A stretch of 16,629 bases of DNA, from NCBI GenBank assembly GCA_023416195.1, contig JAEZID010000300.1, positions 1 through 16,629 on the forward strand, in the 5' to 3' direction. The DNA is from Pseudomonadota bacterium. GTDB lineage: Bacteria > Pseudomonadota > Alphaproteobacteria > Azospirillales > Azospirillaceae. How positions within the stretch are numbered: position 1 is the first letter of the stretch; every line of letters begins with the position of its first letter. Of this stretch, positions 1 to 8,850 are shown piece by piece. The notes below the pieces were generated by a model that was not told the origin of the DNA, made no database searches, and worked only from the letters and a program-made list of their open reading frames with translations. The position numbers and the translations under genes were made by a program.

Positions 1-93
1 GGGCAGGGCGCGGGCGGACGGCGGGCCGTTGCGGGCCAGGACCGTCAGCAGGGTCGCCGCGTCGCAGCCATAGAGCGGGTGGCTGTCTCCCAT
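1..93 (-). CDS. N-terminal fragment of an unrecognised protein, cut by the left edge
   Basis: An ATG at 93 on the minus strand opens a frame of 31 codons that runs off the window. The start is preceded by a strong Shine-Dalgarno sequence (GGAGGG, 7 bases upstream), which is the main support for calling it a real gene. The visible residues begin MGDSHPLYGCDAATL and contain no signal peptide or motif that I can assign. It is transcribed divergently from the MlaC-like gene, so the interval 94-202 should hold promoters for both. I see no convincing sigma-70 boxes there. The function cannot be told from this fragment. Confidence 0.6.
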   Translation of the reverse strand, partial: MGDSHPLYGCDAATLLTVLARNGPPSARALP

Positions 94-202
94 CGGGCAC
101 CCTCCGTTTGCCGACGATGCGCGACAGGATAGACCGCGTTGGCACCTGTTACATCCCACGCGGATGGTTGAGTCCGCCTGCCCCGAAAGGCACACTTTGT
201 TT

Positions 203-853
203 ATGCACACCCGTCTCGCCCGCCCCCTTCTGGCCCGCCGAACCTGGATGCGTATCGCCCTCGCCCTGGCCGTCGTGGCGGCGGGGCTGATGCCGGTCCC
301 CGCCCTCGCCCAGCCGGCCGGCGCCAGCGGCACCGTGGCGCGGCTGAACGAAGCGATCATGACGCTGATGCAGAACCCGGGGAAGGAAAGCCGGCGCGCC
401 CGCCTGCAACGCTTCCTGCCGGTGATGCAGGACACCTTCGACCTGGAAGCCGCGCTGCGCGTCGCCGCCGCCCCCTATTTCGACAAGAGCGACGAGGCGG
501 AGCGGCGCCGGACGCTGGACGCCTTCACCCGGCGCAGCGCCGCCCAGTATGTGGACCGTTTCGACAGCTACGACGGCCAGCGCATCGAGATCGTCGGGGA
601 ACGGCCGGCCCAGCGCGGCATGGTGCTGGTGGACACCAACCTGATGCGGCGGACCAAGGACCCGGTGCGGCTGACCTACCTGCTGCGCCAGGAAGGTGGG
701 CAGTGGCGCATCCTCGACGTGCTGGCGAAGGGGACGGTCAGCCAGCTCGCCACCCAGCGGTCGGAATTCCAGACCGCCCTGCGCAGCGGCGGCCTGCCGG
801 CGCTGACGCGGGACCTGAACGCCAACGCCGACAAGCTGCTGGGCGGGGCGTGA
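203..853 (+). CDS. MlaC/Ttg2D-family periplasmic lipid-transport protein, HpnM-like
   Basis: A secreted protein of about 216 residues. It matches the MlaC/Ttg2D (toluene tolerance) family in length and layout: a signal peptide ending in PVPALAQ, a helical middle with FDLEAALR, and a C-terminal part with LTYLLRQ, WRILDVL and an SQLATQRSEF segment followed by a Gly-Gly-Leu turn. Family members carry phospholipids between the membranes. The subgroup HpnM belongs to hopanoid gene sets, and the gene touching it here is HpnA-like, so HpnM is the likelier identity (inference). The start is uncertain. ATG 203 has AAAGG 12 bases upstream, ATG 248 gives a compact signal peptide (MRIALALAVV) but no clear ribosome site, and ATG 164 has neither advantage. 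The stop at 851-853 directly abuts the next start. Confidence 0.75.
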   Translation: MHTRLARPLLARRTWMRIALALAVVAAGLMPVPALAQPAGASGTVARLNEAIMTLMQNPGKESRRARLQRFLPVMQDTFDLEAALRVAAAPYFDKSDEAERRRTLDAFTRRSAAQYVDRFDSYDGQRIEIVGERPAQRGMVLVDTNLMRRTKDPVRLTYLLRQEGGQWRILDVLAKGTVSQLATQRSEFQTALRSGGLPALTRDLNANADKLLGGA

Positions 854-1819
854 TTGGGGACCGCGCTGGTCACCGGGGGCAGCGGCTTCATCGGCGGCCA
901 TCTGGTGGCGGCGCTGGCCGCGCGCGGCGAACGGGTGCGGATCCTCGACCTCCGCGAACCGGCCGAGACCCCGCCGGGGGTGGCGTTCCTTCACGGGTCC
1001 ATCCTCGATGCGGAGGCGGTGGCGCGGGCGATGGAGGGGGTGGAGCGGGTCTTCCACCTCGCCGCGAACGCGCAGCTGTGGCTGCCCGATCCGGCCGATT
1101 TCGACCGGGTGAACCGGGAGGGCACGCGGGTCGTGCTGGACGCCGCCCGGCGCGCCGGGGTTCGGCGCTTCGTTCATTGCTCGACGGAAGCCGTGCTGGT
1201 CGGGCCTCCCCCGGCGCGGCGGCTGGACGAGAGCGCCGATCCGGGGATCGAGGGCTTGGCCGGGCCTTACTGCCGGTCGAAATGGCGCGCCGAGCGGGAG
1301 GCGCTGGCGGCGGCGCGGGACGAGCTGCCGGTGGTGGTGGTCAACCCGACCGCCCCAATCGGGCCGGGAGACCGGACGCCGACGCCGCCCACGGCCATGC
1401 TGCGGCTGTTCCAGGCGGGCGGCCCCCGGCTGATCCTGGATTGCGTCCTGAACCTTGTGGACGTGCGGGACGTCGCGGCCGGCATGCTGCTGGCGGCGGA
1501 GCACGGCCGCGTGGGCGAGCGGTATCTACTGGGCGGCACCGACATCCCGCTGGGGGAACTGGCGGCGCGCATCGACCGTCTGATGGGGCGGCCCGTCGCC
1601 AAGCGGTACGCCGTGCCGGGCGGCGTGGCCCTGGCGGCGGCGCGGGTGGAGGAATGGCTGTCCGATCGCGTCACCCGCCGGCCACCCCGCGCGCCGGTCA
1701 CCGGGGTGCGGCTGGCTCTGGGGTCCGGCGGGTTCGACAGCGGAAAGGCGATGCGGGAACTGGGCTACCGCCCGCGCCCGCTGGACGGGACTCTGGCGGA
1801 CGCCCTGACCCTGCGTTGA
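854..1819 (+). CDS. hpnA: Hopanoid-associated NAD(P)-dependent sugar epimerase (HpnA-like)
   Basis: An extended short-chain dehydrogenase/reductase of 321 residues. The N-terminus is a Rossmann beta-strand with the dinucleotide loop TGGSGFIG at residues 7-14. The catalytic Y-x3-K is Y139/K143 (YCRSK), preceded by the catalytic-strand HCSTEA near 109-113. The motif NPTAPIGPGD follows, close to the form I recall for HpnA proteins. HpnA acts on sugar-nucleotide precursors for hopanoid head groups; the exact reaction is not established from sequence. The start must be TTG 854, because an in-frame TGA sits immediately upstream at 851-853 and later starts would remove the Rossmann strand. Translation is probably coupled to the preceding gene, with a G-rich stretch (GGGCGGGG) as ribosome site. 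An ordinary NAD-dependent epimerase of another pathway is the alternative. Confidence 0.8.
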   Translation: MGTALVTGGSGFIGGHLVAALAARGERVRILDLREPAETPPGVAFLHGSILDAEAVARAMEGVERVFHLAANAQLWLPDPADFDRVNREGTRVVLDAARRAGVRRFVHCSTEAVLVGPPPARRLDESADPGIEGLAGPYCRSKWRAEREALAAARDELPVVVVNPTAPIGPGDRTPTPPTAMLRLFQAGGPRLILDCVLNLVDVRDVAAGMLLAAEHGRVGERYLLGGTDIPLGELAARIDRLMGRPVAKRYAVPGGVALAAARVEEWLSDRVTRRPPRAPVTGVRLALGSGGFDSGKAMRELGYRPRPLDGTLADALTLR

Positions 1820-1839
1820 TCGCGGTCCGCCGGTGGACG

Positions 1840-2745
1840 TCAGCCGCGCAGGACGTCGCGGCTGGCCAGCACGGCGCCGCCGACGATCAGGGCGCAGGCG
1901 GCCCAGACGGTCCAGCCGCCGACGGCCTGCCCAAACAGGATCAGCAGGAAGGTGGAGGCCAGCGGCGTCGCGTAGGACAGGACGCCCAGGGCGCGGATGT
2001 CGCCGCGCTTCACGCCATGGTCCCACACGAAGAAGGCGGCCCCGACCGGGCCGATGCCCATGGCGATCACCGCCAGCCATTCGCCGCCGGTGGGGATCAC
2101 CGTCGTCTCGAACAGCAGGTGGCACAGGCCCGCCAGGATCGCGGTAGCGAGGCAAAAGCCGCCGACCGCCTCCGTCGGGACGTTGCCGAAGCGGCGCGAC
2201 AGCACCGAATAGGCCGCCCAGGCCACCGCGCAGGTCACCGCCGACAGGTAGCCCGGCAGGGCGCCGGCCTCCAGCGACACGCCGCGCCCGCGCCCGGTCA
2301 CGATCAGCACCGTGCCGGCCAGCCCGCACAGCGCCCCCAGGATGTGCCCGCGCTTCAGCCGCTCGCCCGGCAGCAGGGCGCAGAACACCACGATCAGCAG
2401 CGCCCACAGATAGTTCAGCAGATTGACCTCGACCGCCGCGTCGGGCGCCAGACGGAAGGCCAGGAAATAGAAGAAGTGGTAGCCGAACAGCCCGGCGATG
2501 CCCAGCAGCCAGACCGGCCAGGGCTGGCGCAGCACGCCGATCACGTCCTTGCCGCGCGCGGCGCTGGCCGCCGTGCCGACGACGAAGCCGACCGCGAAGG
2601 ACATGGCGACCAGCTGGAACGGCGGGATCGTGCCGGACAGCGCGGTCAGCAGCGCCAGCGTGGACCACATCAGGATGGCCGTGCCGCCGATGGCGGTGGC
2701 GCGGCGGACATCGGCGGCGGGGGCGGACAGGGCTTCGGTCGTCAT
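1840..2745 (-). CDS. EamA/DMT-superfamily membrane exporter, YddG-like
   Basis: A 301-residue inner-membrane protein with about ten hydrophobic segments, from residue 18 to 295, in two halves as expected for two EamA repeats of the drug/metabolite transporter superfamily. Recognisable pieces are ILMWSTLALL in the first helix, VNLLNYLWAL near 107-116, AVAWAAYSVLSRR near 173-185 and GVLSYATPLAST near 254-265. The NYLW and SYxTPLxST patterns recall the YddG aromatic amino-acid exporter branch, but the substrate cannot be read from sequence. The ATG at 2745 has only a weak GCGGG ribosome site very close to it. The gene converges on hpnA with 20 bases between the two stops, leaving no room for separate terminators. 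Confidence 0.85.
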   Translation of the reverse strand: MTTEALSAPAADVRRATAIGGTAILMWSTLALLTALSGTIPPFQLVAMSFAVGFVVGTAASAARGKDVIGVLRQPWPVWLLGIAGLFGYHFFYFLAFRLAPDAAVEVNLLNYLWALLIVVFCALLPGERLKRGHILGALCGLAGTVLIVTGRGRGVSLEAGALPGYLSAVTCAVAWAAYSVLSRRFGNVPTEAVGGFCLATAILAGLCHLLFETTVIPTGGEWLAVIAMGIGPVGAAFFVWDHGVKRGDIRALGVLSYATPLASTFLLILFGQAVGGWTVWAACALIVGGAVLASRDVLRG

Positions 2746-2844
2746 CCCGCGTGATTATCCCAGGGCGACAGGCCGCGCAACCCCCGGCCTGGGGGATTGG
2801 CGGGGCAATCGGGCGAAGGATTTCGGGACTGGAGTTAGGTTTTC

Positions 2845-2973
2845 CGTCATTCCCGCGAAGGCGGGAATCCAGCAAGAGCCGTGACAGCGGCGACATGAGT
2901 CGCAGTGATTCAAGTGGTGATTCAAGTGGCGCGCGGACGCGCGCACTGGATTCCCGCCTTCGCGGGAATGACG
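2845..2973. repeat. REP-like inverted pair (BIME-like), 28-bp arms
   Basis: Positions 2845-2872 and 2946-2973 are exact reverse complements over 28 bases. Each arm is itself a hairpin: ATTCCCGC, a CTTC loop and GCGGGAAT. This is the form of a repetitive extragenic palindrome, and I recall this core as a common dispersed element of proteobacteria. The 73-base centre holds a tandem 12-mer. The pair fills the middle of the 299-base gap between the exporter start (2745) and the stop of the PPC-like gene (3045). Both flanking genes are on the minus strand, so it may act as a transcript-end or mRNA-stability element. Outside it the gap shows only a small GCCGA/TCGGC hairpin at 3027-3038 without a T-run. 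Confidence 0.85.
2905..2928. repeat. Tandem duplication of a 12-mer inside the REP pair
   Basis: The 12-mer GTGATTCAAGTG occurs twice head to tail (2905-2916 and 2917-2928) between the two REP arms. It is A/T-richer than its surroundings. Two copies are too few for a regulatory array, and a slipped-strand duplication within the element is the simplest reading. Confidence 0.8.
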
Positions 2974-3044
2974 ATGATCCTATAATTTCCTGGACAGCGG
3001 ATTCGCCCGATTGCCCTGGGGGGACTGCCGATGTCGGCGTCCCG

Positions 3045-3746
3045 TCAGAAAAGCCCGTTCAGCAGCGACCCGCGCCCGCCGTAGCTGCCGTTCAGCAGGC
3101 CGAGGGCGCCGGACGTGGAAGCGCCGCCGGTCAGCAGGGTGGACAGGCGTTGCAGCTGCGGATTGTTCTGGAAAGGGTTGTCGCCCTTGGCCGGCTGCTT
3201 GGCGATGGTGTCGTAGTCCTTGGTGAAGGTGCCCATCTTCAGCTGGACGCCGTAGTTCTTGGCCTCCTTGACCGGCACGTCCTTGTCGCGGGCGATGCGC
3301 AGCGTGTATTCGCCCTTGTCGAGGGTGAGTTCGCCCTTCTCCATCTTCACATAGGCGTCGTAGGCGGAGCCGGCGCTCTTGCTGCTGTCCGCGACGACGG
3401 TGCCCTGGCGGTTCAGGAGTTGGACGCGCACGCCGTCGTCGCCGACGCGGCCCACGCCGACCTCGCCCTTGGTCGTCACGTTGAACTTGTAGAAATCGGC
3501 TGGGTCGTTCGCCGCCAGCGAGCTGAAGACGTTCAGGCGGCTGGTGTCCTTCACCAGCGTGCCGATGTTGGTGGAGAAGGACGCGGCGTTCAGGGCCGAC
3601 TTGCGGACGTCCTGCTGGAACTCCTGAACCTTGCCGGCCGGCGTGGATTCGTCCTTGGCGGCCTGCGCCTGAAGGTTCTTCACCGCCTTGTCGATCGACG
3701 ATTGCAGGCTCTGCGCCATGCTTCCGATGTCGCTCAGACCAACCAT
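3045..3746 (-). CDS. Unrecognised protein with a PPC-like beta-sandwich segment
   Basis: A 233-residue protein that I do not recognise as a named family. Residues about 1-50 are helical and rich in Gln, Ala and Lys. Residues about 70-155 read like a bacterial pre-peptidase C-terminal (PPC) domain: NVFSSLAANDPADFYKFNV, then VRVQLLNRQGTVVADS, then LTLDKGEYTLRIAR. This matches the usual D-x-D-x-Y and G-x-Y-x-x-x pattern. The C-terminus is low-complexity, with Ser/Gly/Leu-rich GLLNGSYGGRGSLLNGLF. There is no signal peptide or membrane helix, unusual for a PPC domain, so export by another route or a cytoplasmic role is open. ATG 3746 is preferred over the GTG at 3755 because GGAAGGG lies 8 bases before it. 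It follows adenine deaminase on the same strand after a 153-base gap with its own inverted repeat. Confidence 0.75.
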   Translation of the reverse strand: MVGLSDIGSMAQSLQSSIDKAVKNLQAQAAKDESTPAGKVQEFQQDVRKSALNAASFSTNIGTLVKDTSRLNVFSSLAANDPADFYKFNVTTKGEVGVGRVGDDGVRVQLLNRQGTVVADSSKSAGSAYDAYVKMEKGELTLDKGEYTLRIARDKDVPVKEAKNYGVQLKMGTFTKDYDTIAKQPAKGDNPFQNNPQLQRLSTLLTGGASTSGALGLLNGSYGGRGSLLNGLF

Positions 3747-3814
3747 CGCTTCCACCCTTCCAACACACGCCCCGGCAGGACGCTCGGGAAGGACAATGCA
3801 AGGCGGGGGCCATA

Positions 3815-3834
3815 TTGAAACTCTTTTGTTTCAA
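3815..3834. promoter_or_regulatory. Perfect 7-bp inverted repeat upstream of the PPC-like gene
   Basis: TTGAAAC and GTTTCAA form a perfect dyad with a 6-base spacer, 69 bases upstream of the ATG at 3746. It is markedly A/T-rich in a GC-rich genome and lies in the only long gap of the minus-strand gene run, where a promoter for the downstream gene would be expected. On the minus strand one arm (TTGAAA) could also serve as a -35 box, but I find no matching -10. An operator for a dimeric repressor is the most natural reading; the regulator is unknown. Confidence 0.45.
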
Positions 3835-3850
3835 CGACTTGGTCAGCCGG

Positions 3851-3899
3851 GCCATGGCGGCGCGGGAAAAATCTGCGCCGTGGCGGCAAAAATTTCCCC
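3851..3899 (-). terminator. Possible weak terminator downstream of adenine deaminase
   Basis: Just past the adenine deaminase stop, the minus-strand transcript would contain a short GCCG-CCA-CGGC hairpin flanked on one side by ATTTTTGCC and on the other by GCAGATTTTT. A short GC stem followed within four bases by five T residues resembles an intrinsic terminator. However, the stem is only four base pairs, so readthrough into the next gene is likely. Confidence 0.25.
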
Positions 3900-5609
3900 C
3901 TACGCCGCGATCAGCTCGAACTTGTCCACGTCCACGAGGCCCCGGTCGGTGATCTTCAGGTGCGGGATCACCGGCAGCGGCAGGAAGGCCAGTTGCAGGA
4001 ACGGTTCGGCCAGCGGGCAACCCATCTCCTTGACCGAGGCGCGCAGGGACCGCAGGTGGCGTTCCACCGTCTCGAACGGCTCCAGGCTCATCAGGCCGGC
4101 GAGCGGCAGGGCCAGTTCGCCGACCACCTGGCCATTGCGCACCGCGACGAAGCCGCCCTGAAGCTCGATCAGGCGGTTGACGGCGATGGCCATGTCCGCG
4201 TCGCTGGCACCGACCACGCAGACGTTGTGGCTGTCGTGCCCGACCGAGGAGGCCAGCGCCCCTTCCTTGAACCCGAAGCCGGACGCGAAGCCGCGACCGA
4301 CGTTCTGGTTGGTGCCGTGGCGGGCGAAGACGCAGATCTTCAGGATGTCGCGCTGCGGATCGGCGACGAGATGCCCGTCCTTGGCCGGCACCTCCAGCCG
4401 CAGATGCGCGGTGATGATCTTGCCGGGCAGGACGCCGATCACCGACTGGGTGGAACCGGCGGCGGGCACGGCGAAGTCCTCGACCGTCACCGGGTGCAGC
4501 TTGACGGAGCGCAGCCCCACCGGCACCACCGCCGGGCGACCGGCGAAGCTTTCCGGCGTCACCAGCTTCCCGTTGCGGATCACGCGGTTGACCGCGCAGG
4601 TCTCCAGATCGTCGAGCAGCACGAGGTCGGCGCGCTGTCCCGGCGCCACCAGCCCTCGGTCGAACAGGCCGAAGCCACGCGCCGCCGACCATGTGGCCGC
4701 CCGGTAGACGTGGGCCATGGGCGCGCCGAGCGCGATGGCGCTGCGGATCAGGTGGTCCATGTGCCCCTCCTCGGCGATGTCGAGGGGGTTGCGGTCGTCG
4801 GTGCAGAAGCCAAGGAAGGGCGAGGTTTCCGGCTGGATCACCGGGGCCAGCGCGTGCACGTCCTTCGACACCGACCCGTCGCGGATCAGCACCTGCATGC
4901 CCTTGCGCAGCTTCTCCATCGCCTCCGGCGCGCTGGTCGTCTCGTGGCAGTTGCGGATGCCGCAGGAGAGATAGGCGTTCAGTTCCCGCCCGCTGAGCAG
5001 CGGGGCGTGCCCGTCGATGTGCCGGCCGTCAAAGGCGGCGAGCTTGTCCAGCACGCCGTCCACCTTGTGGAAGACGCCGGGAAAGTTCATGAACTCGGCC
5101 AGCCCCAGCACCTTCGGGTGGTCCTTGTGACGGACGAGATCCTCGGCCTCCAGCCGCGCGCCGGAGGTTTCCAGCTCCGTCGCCGGGACGCAGGAGGACA
5201 GCTGCACGCGAAGATCCAGCGCCGTGCCCTCGGCACAGTCCAGAAAGTAGCGCAGGCCCTTTTCGCCCAGCACGTTGCAGATCTCGTGCGGATCGCAGAT
5301 CGCCGTGGTGGTGCCGCGCGGCAGGACGCAGCGGTCGATCTCCAGCGGTGTGACGCAGGTGGATTCGCAATGGACGTGGGTGTCGATGAAGCCCGGCACG
5401 ACCGTCAGGTCACGTCCGTCGATCTCCTCCACCCCGTCGTAGGATTCATAGGTGCCGACGATGCGGTCGCCGCAGACGGCCACGTCGCCCTGCGCGATCT
5501 CGCCGGTCACGACGTTGAGAAAGCGGGTGTTCCTGATGACGAGGTCGGCCTTCGTCTCGCCCAGCGCCTGGCCGATGCGCTTTTTCAGATCGTCGCGACT
5601 GACCGCCAT
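3900..5609 (-). CDS. ade: Adenine deaminase
   Basis: A 569-residue cytoplasmic metallo-amidohydrolase that converts adenine to hypoxanthine and ammonia for purine salvage. The length fits the family, where known members are near 580 residues. Visible landmarks in order are the strand-1 metal motif GFIDTHVHCES (H78, H80), CDPHEICNV around 106-113, the glutamate in AEFMNFPG (E172), DGHAPLLSG (H201), RNCHETT (H222-E223) and the catalytic/metal aspartates in FCTDDRNPLD (271-272). The C-terminal domain characteristic of adenine deaminases carries the SSVGHDSHN signature. ATG 5609 is chosen because MAVSRDDLKKRI begins a typical N-terminus, with purine-rich AAGGGACGGGAC just upstream. The upstream frame is an extension with no homologous look. 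It lies 58 bases after the LprI-like gene, so co-transcription is possible. Confidence 0.95.
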   Translation of the reverse strand: MAVSRDDLKKRIGQALGETKADLVIRNTRFLNVVTGEIAQGDVAVCGDRIVGTYESYDGVEEIDGRDLTVVPGFIDTHVHCESTCVTPLEIDRCVLPRGTTTAICDPHEICNVLGEKGLRYFLDCAEGTALDLRVQLSSCVPATELETSGARLEAEDLVRHKDHPKVLGLAEFMNFPGVFHKVDGVLDKLAAFDGRHIDGHAPLLSGRELNAYLSCGIRNCHETTSAPEAMEKLRKGMQVLIRDGSVSKDVHALAPVIQPETSPFLGFCTDDRNPLDIAEEGHMDHLIRSAIALGAPMAHVYRAATWSAARGFGLFDRGLVAPGQRADLVLLDDLETCAVNRVIRNGKLVTPESFAGRPAVVPVGLRSVKLHPVTVEDFAVPAAGSTQSVIGVLPGKIITAHLRLEVPAKDGHLVADPQRDILKICVFARHGTNQNVGRGFASGFGFKEGALASSVGHDSHNVCVVGASDADMAIAVNRLIELQGGFVAVRNGQVVGELALPLAGLMSLEPFETVERHLRSLRASVKEMGCPLAEPFLQLAFLPLPVIPHLKITDRGLVDVDKFELIAA

Positions 5610-5667
5610 CGTCCCGTCCCTTTCCCTGTTCCCACGGAGTCTTAGGTGGAGGGCTGGGGCGTGGCCT

Positions 5668-6585
5668 TCAATCGCGTTTTCCGTAACTCCAGACCGTGGC
5701 GCCGGACCAGTCCTTGCCGTCGCAGGCCGGTTTCTCGACGGTTTCGGCCAGTGCCAGCGTGGTGCCCTCGACGCGGTAGCGCCATTTGGTGCCGCAGTCG
5801 CCGGACCCGCGCGCCAGTTCGACGATTTCCACCACGTCGCCCTGGACGGAGGGGATGCCGAGCGGGACGGCCTGCGGATCGGGCCGGGGCTTGCCCTTGT
5901 CCTTATCGTCTTCAAGGATTTCCACGGCGAGGCGCGCGGCGGTGCCGTTGCCCTTGTCCACCAGGAAGGGGGTGTTGGCGCACTGGTAGGCGCCGCAATC
6001 CGCCGGCACCGCCACGAACAGGCGGCCGTCGGGCAGCGGGGCGGCGTAGGTGAAGCCGGCGTAGCGCTCGTAGGGCGACAGGACCTCCGCCTCGCCGCCG
6101 GCGCCGGGGGCGGGCGGGTCGGGGTGGAGGGCGGTCAGGACGTAGGCGACGAAGGCCGCTTCCTCCTCCGCCTCGCGGCCGGCGTTGGCGAGCGGGTCGA
6201 TGGCCAGGGCGCGCGCCAGGGCGGCGGGCAGGATGCGCGGACCGGCCTTCGCGATGACCGCGCGCAGGCGCTGGTCATACAGCGCGGCCAGCGCGGCGGG
6301 CTCGCCCTTCGCCGCCGTGAAGGCGCGGGCGCGCTCCAGCAGCCAGCGCACCTGATCGCCCTTCAGCGCGGAAGCCTGATCGGCCGGCAGCCCGTCCAGC
6401 GCCAGCCTGTAGGCGCGGTCGAGCAGCCGGTCCATGGCGGCCAGGGAGTCGTCGGCGCAAATGGCCTTCTCGACCGGCTGGGTCGCTTTCGCGCAATCGA
6501 AGCTCGGCCCCGGCGCGGCGGTCGCGCCGAGGGGAAAAAGGGCAAGGGGGACAAGGGCGAGAAGGGCAGCGAGGGCAAGGCGCAT
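5668..6585 (-). CDS. Secreted protein with LprI-like (DUF1311) N-terminal domain
   Basis: A 305-residue exported protein. A signal peptide (MRLALAALLALVPLALF, then ending near GATAAPG) is followed by a region typical of the lysozyme-inhibitor LprI N-terminal domain: SFDCAKATQPVEKAICADD, then LAAMDRLLDRAYRLAL and QVRWLLERARAF, with paired cysteines. The larger C-terminal part (from about residue 130) contains YERYAGFTYAA, a CGAYQC pair and a GDCGTKWRYRV strand. I cannot assign this part to a family. Direct lysozyme inhibition is not shown; many proteins with this domain have unknown roles in the envelope. The start is uncertain. ATG 6585 gives a clean signal peptide but lacks a clear ribosome site, while GTG 6627 would add a His/Arg-rich stretch of 14 residues and has TTAGG next to it. 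Confidence 0.75.
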   Translation of the reverse strand: MRLALAALLALVPLALFPLGATAAPGPSFDCAKATQPVEKAICADDSLAAMDRLLDRAYRLALDGLPADQASALKGDQVRWLLERARAFTAAKGEPAALAALYDQRLRAVIAKAGPRILPAALARALAIDPLANAGREAEEEAAFVAYVLTALHPDPPAPGAGGEAEVLSPYERYAGFTYAAPLPDGRLFVAVPADCGAYQCANTPFLVDKGNGTAARLAVEILEDDKDKGKPRPDPQAVPLGIPSVQGDVVEIVELARGSGDCGTKWRYRVEGTTLALAETVEKPACDGKDWSGATVWSYGKRD

Positions 6586-6660
6586 GGGACGGGGGCGTCG
6601 GTGGTGGTGGTGGCGGTCTTGCTCCACCCTAACCGTCCGCCGCCCTGTGGGGGAGGGAAT

Positions 6661-7056
6661 TCACTTCAGCCCGTGCCCGAAGCGGCGGCAATCGCGTTCG
6701 TCCGTTCCGGGGGCGGCGCGCCCGCCGTTGGAGGTTTCGTAACGCGCGTCGTCGCAACGGCCGTTGTTGGCGTAAGGGCTGCCCCAGCGGGCATATCTCC
6801 GGTCTGAACGGTCGATGTAGCTGTAATACTGCCGGGGCATCTTGCGGTAGACCGGCGCGCCGTAGCCATAGCCGTAACCGGGCGCGCTGTAGCCGTACCC
6901 ATAGGAAGGCGCCGCATAGCCCCCGTAGCCGCCCCCATAACCGCCATAGGACGGCCCACTGCCGACCGCGACCTGAAGACCGCCGAGGTTGCAGGCCGGC
7001 AGCGCCAGAAGCGCCACGACGGGCAGGAGCATGCGGAGCGGCAGGGCGGTTCTCAT
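6661..7056 (-). CDS. Small Gly/Tyr-rich lipoprotein of unknown function
   Basis: A predicted outer-envelope lipoprotein of 131 residues. The signal peptide MRTALPLRMLLPVVALLALPAC ends in a lipobox (L-P-A-C), with C22 as the lipidated residue. The mature part starts with a Gly/Tyr repeat zone (SYGGYGGGYGGYAAPSYGYG and similar) of about 45 residues, then a basic tract (RKMPRQYYSYIDRSDRR). It ends in a compact domain with NNGRCDDARYE and GTDERDCRR, two cysteines and several acidic residues. The C-x-x-x-R and D-x-x-D-C arrangement recalls a small cysteine motif I have seen in secreted alphaproteobacterial proteins; this is recollection only. A TTG start at 7089 has the better ribosome site (GAGGTG, 8 bases upstream) but would give a 33-residue signal peptide, so the start is open. 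Confidence 0.7.
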   Translation of the reverse strand: MRTALPLRMLLPVVALLALPACNLGGLQVAVGSGPSYGGYGGGYGGYAAPSYGYGYSAPGYGYGYGAPVYRKMPRQYYSYIDRSDRRYARWGSPYANNGRCDDARYETSNGGRAAPGTDERDCRRFGHGLK

Positions 7057-7125
7057 GGCGGCCGGCGGCGGATGGAGGTGCGTGCGCAATGCGCATTCAC
7101 CTCATGAACACGCGCCGGACGCCCC

Positions 7126-8850
<1,725 letters not shown>

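Noticed and set aside
149..1504. Minus-strand open frame of 451 codons opposite the MlaC-like and HpnA-like genes
   Set aside because: Low-complexity Arg/Gly/His composition with no motif. The plus-strand frames give coherent protein families.
2845..2973. CRISPR repeat unit
   Set aside because: Two inverted, not direct, copies of a hairpin with a single short interval. No spacer array and no cas genes are in the window.
3960..5645. Plus-strand open frame of 561 codons opposite adenine deaminase
   Set aside because: It has no domain, and the opposite frame contains the complete set of adenine deaminase metal-binding motifs.
5610..5667. Purine riboswitch upstream of adenine deaminase
   Set aside because: Only 58 bases separate it from the preceding gene, too short for the aptamer, and no suitable three-way junction sequence is visible.
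5610..5915. Upstream extension of adenine deaminase to 671 residues
   Set aside because: The added part is Arg/Pro/Ser-rich, overlaps the LprI-like coding region in another frame, and the family N-terminus begins at ATG 5609 with a nearby ribosome site.
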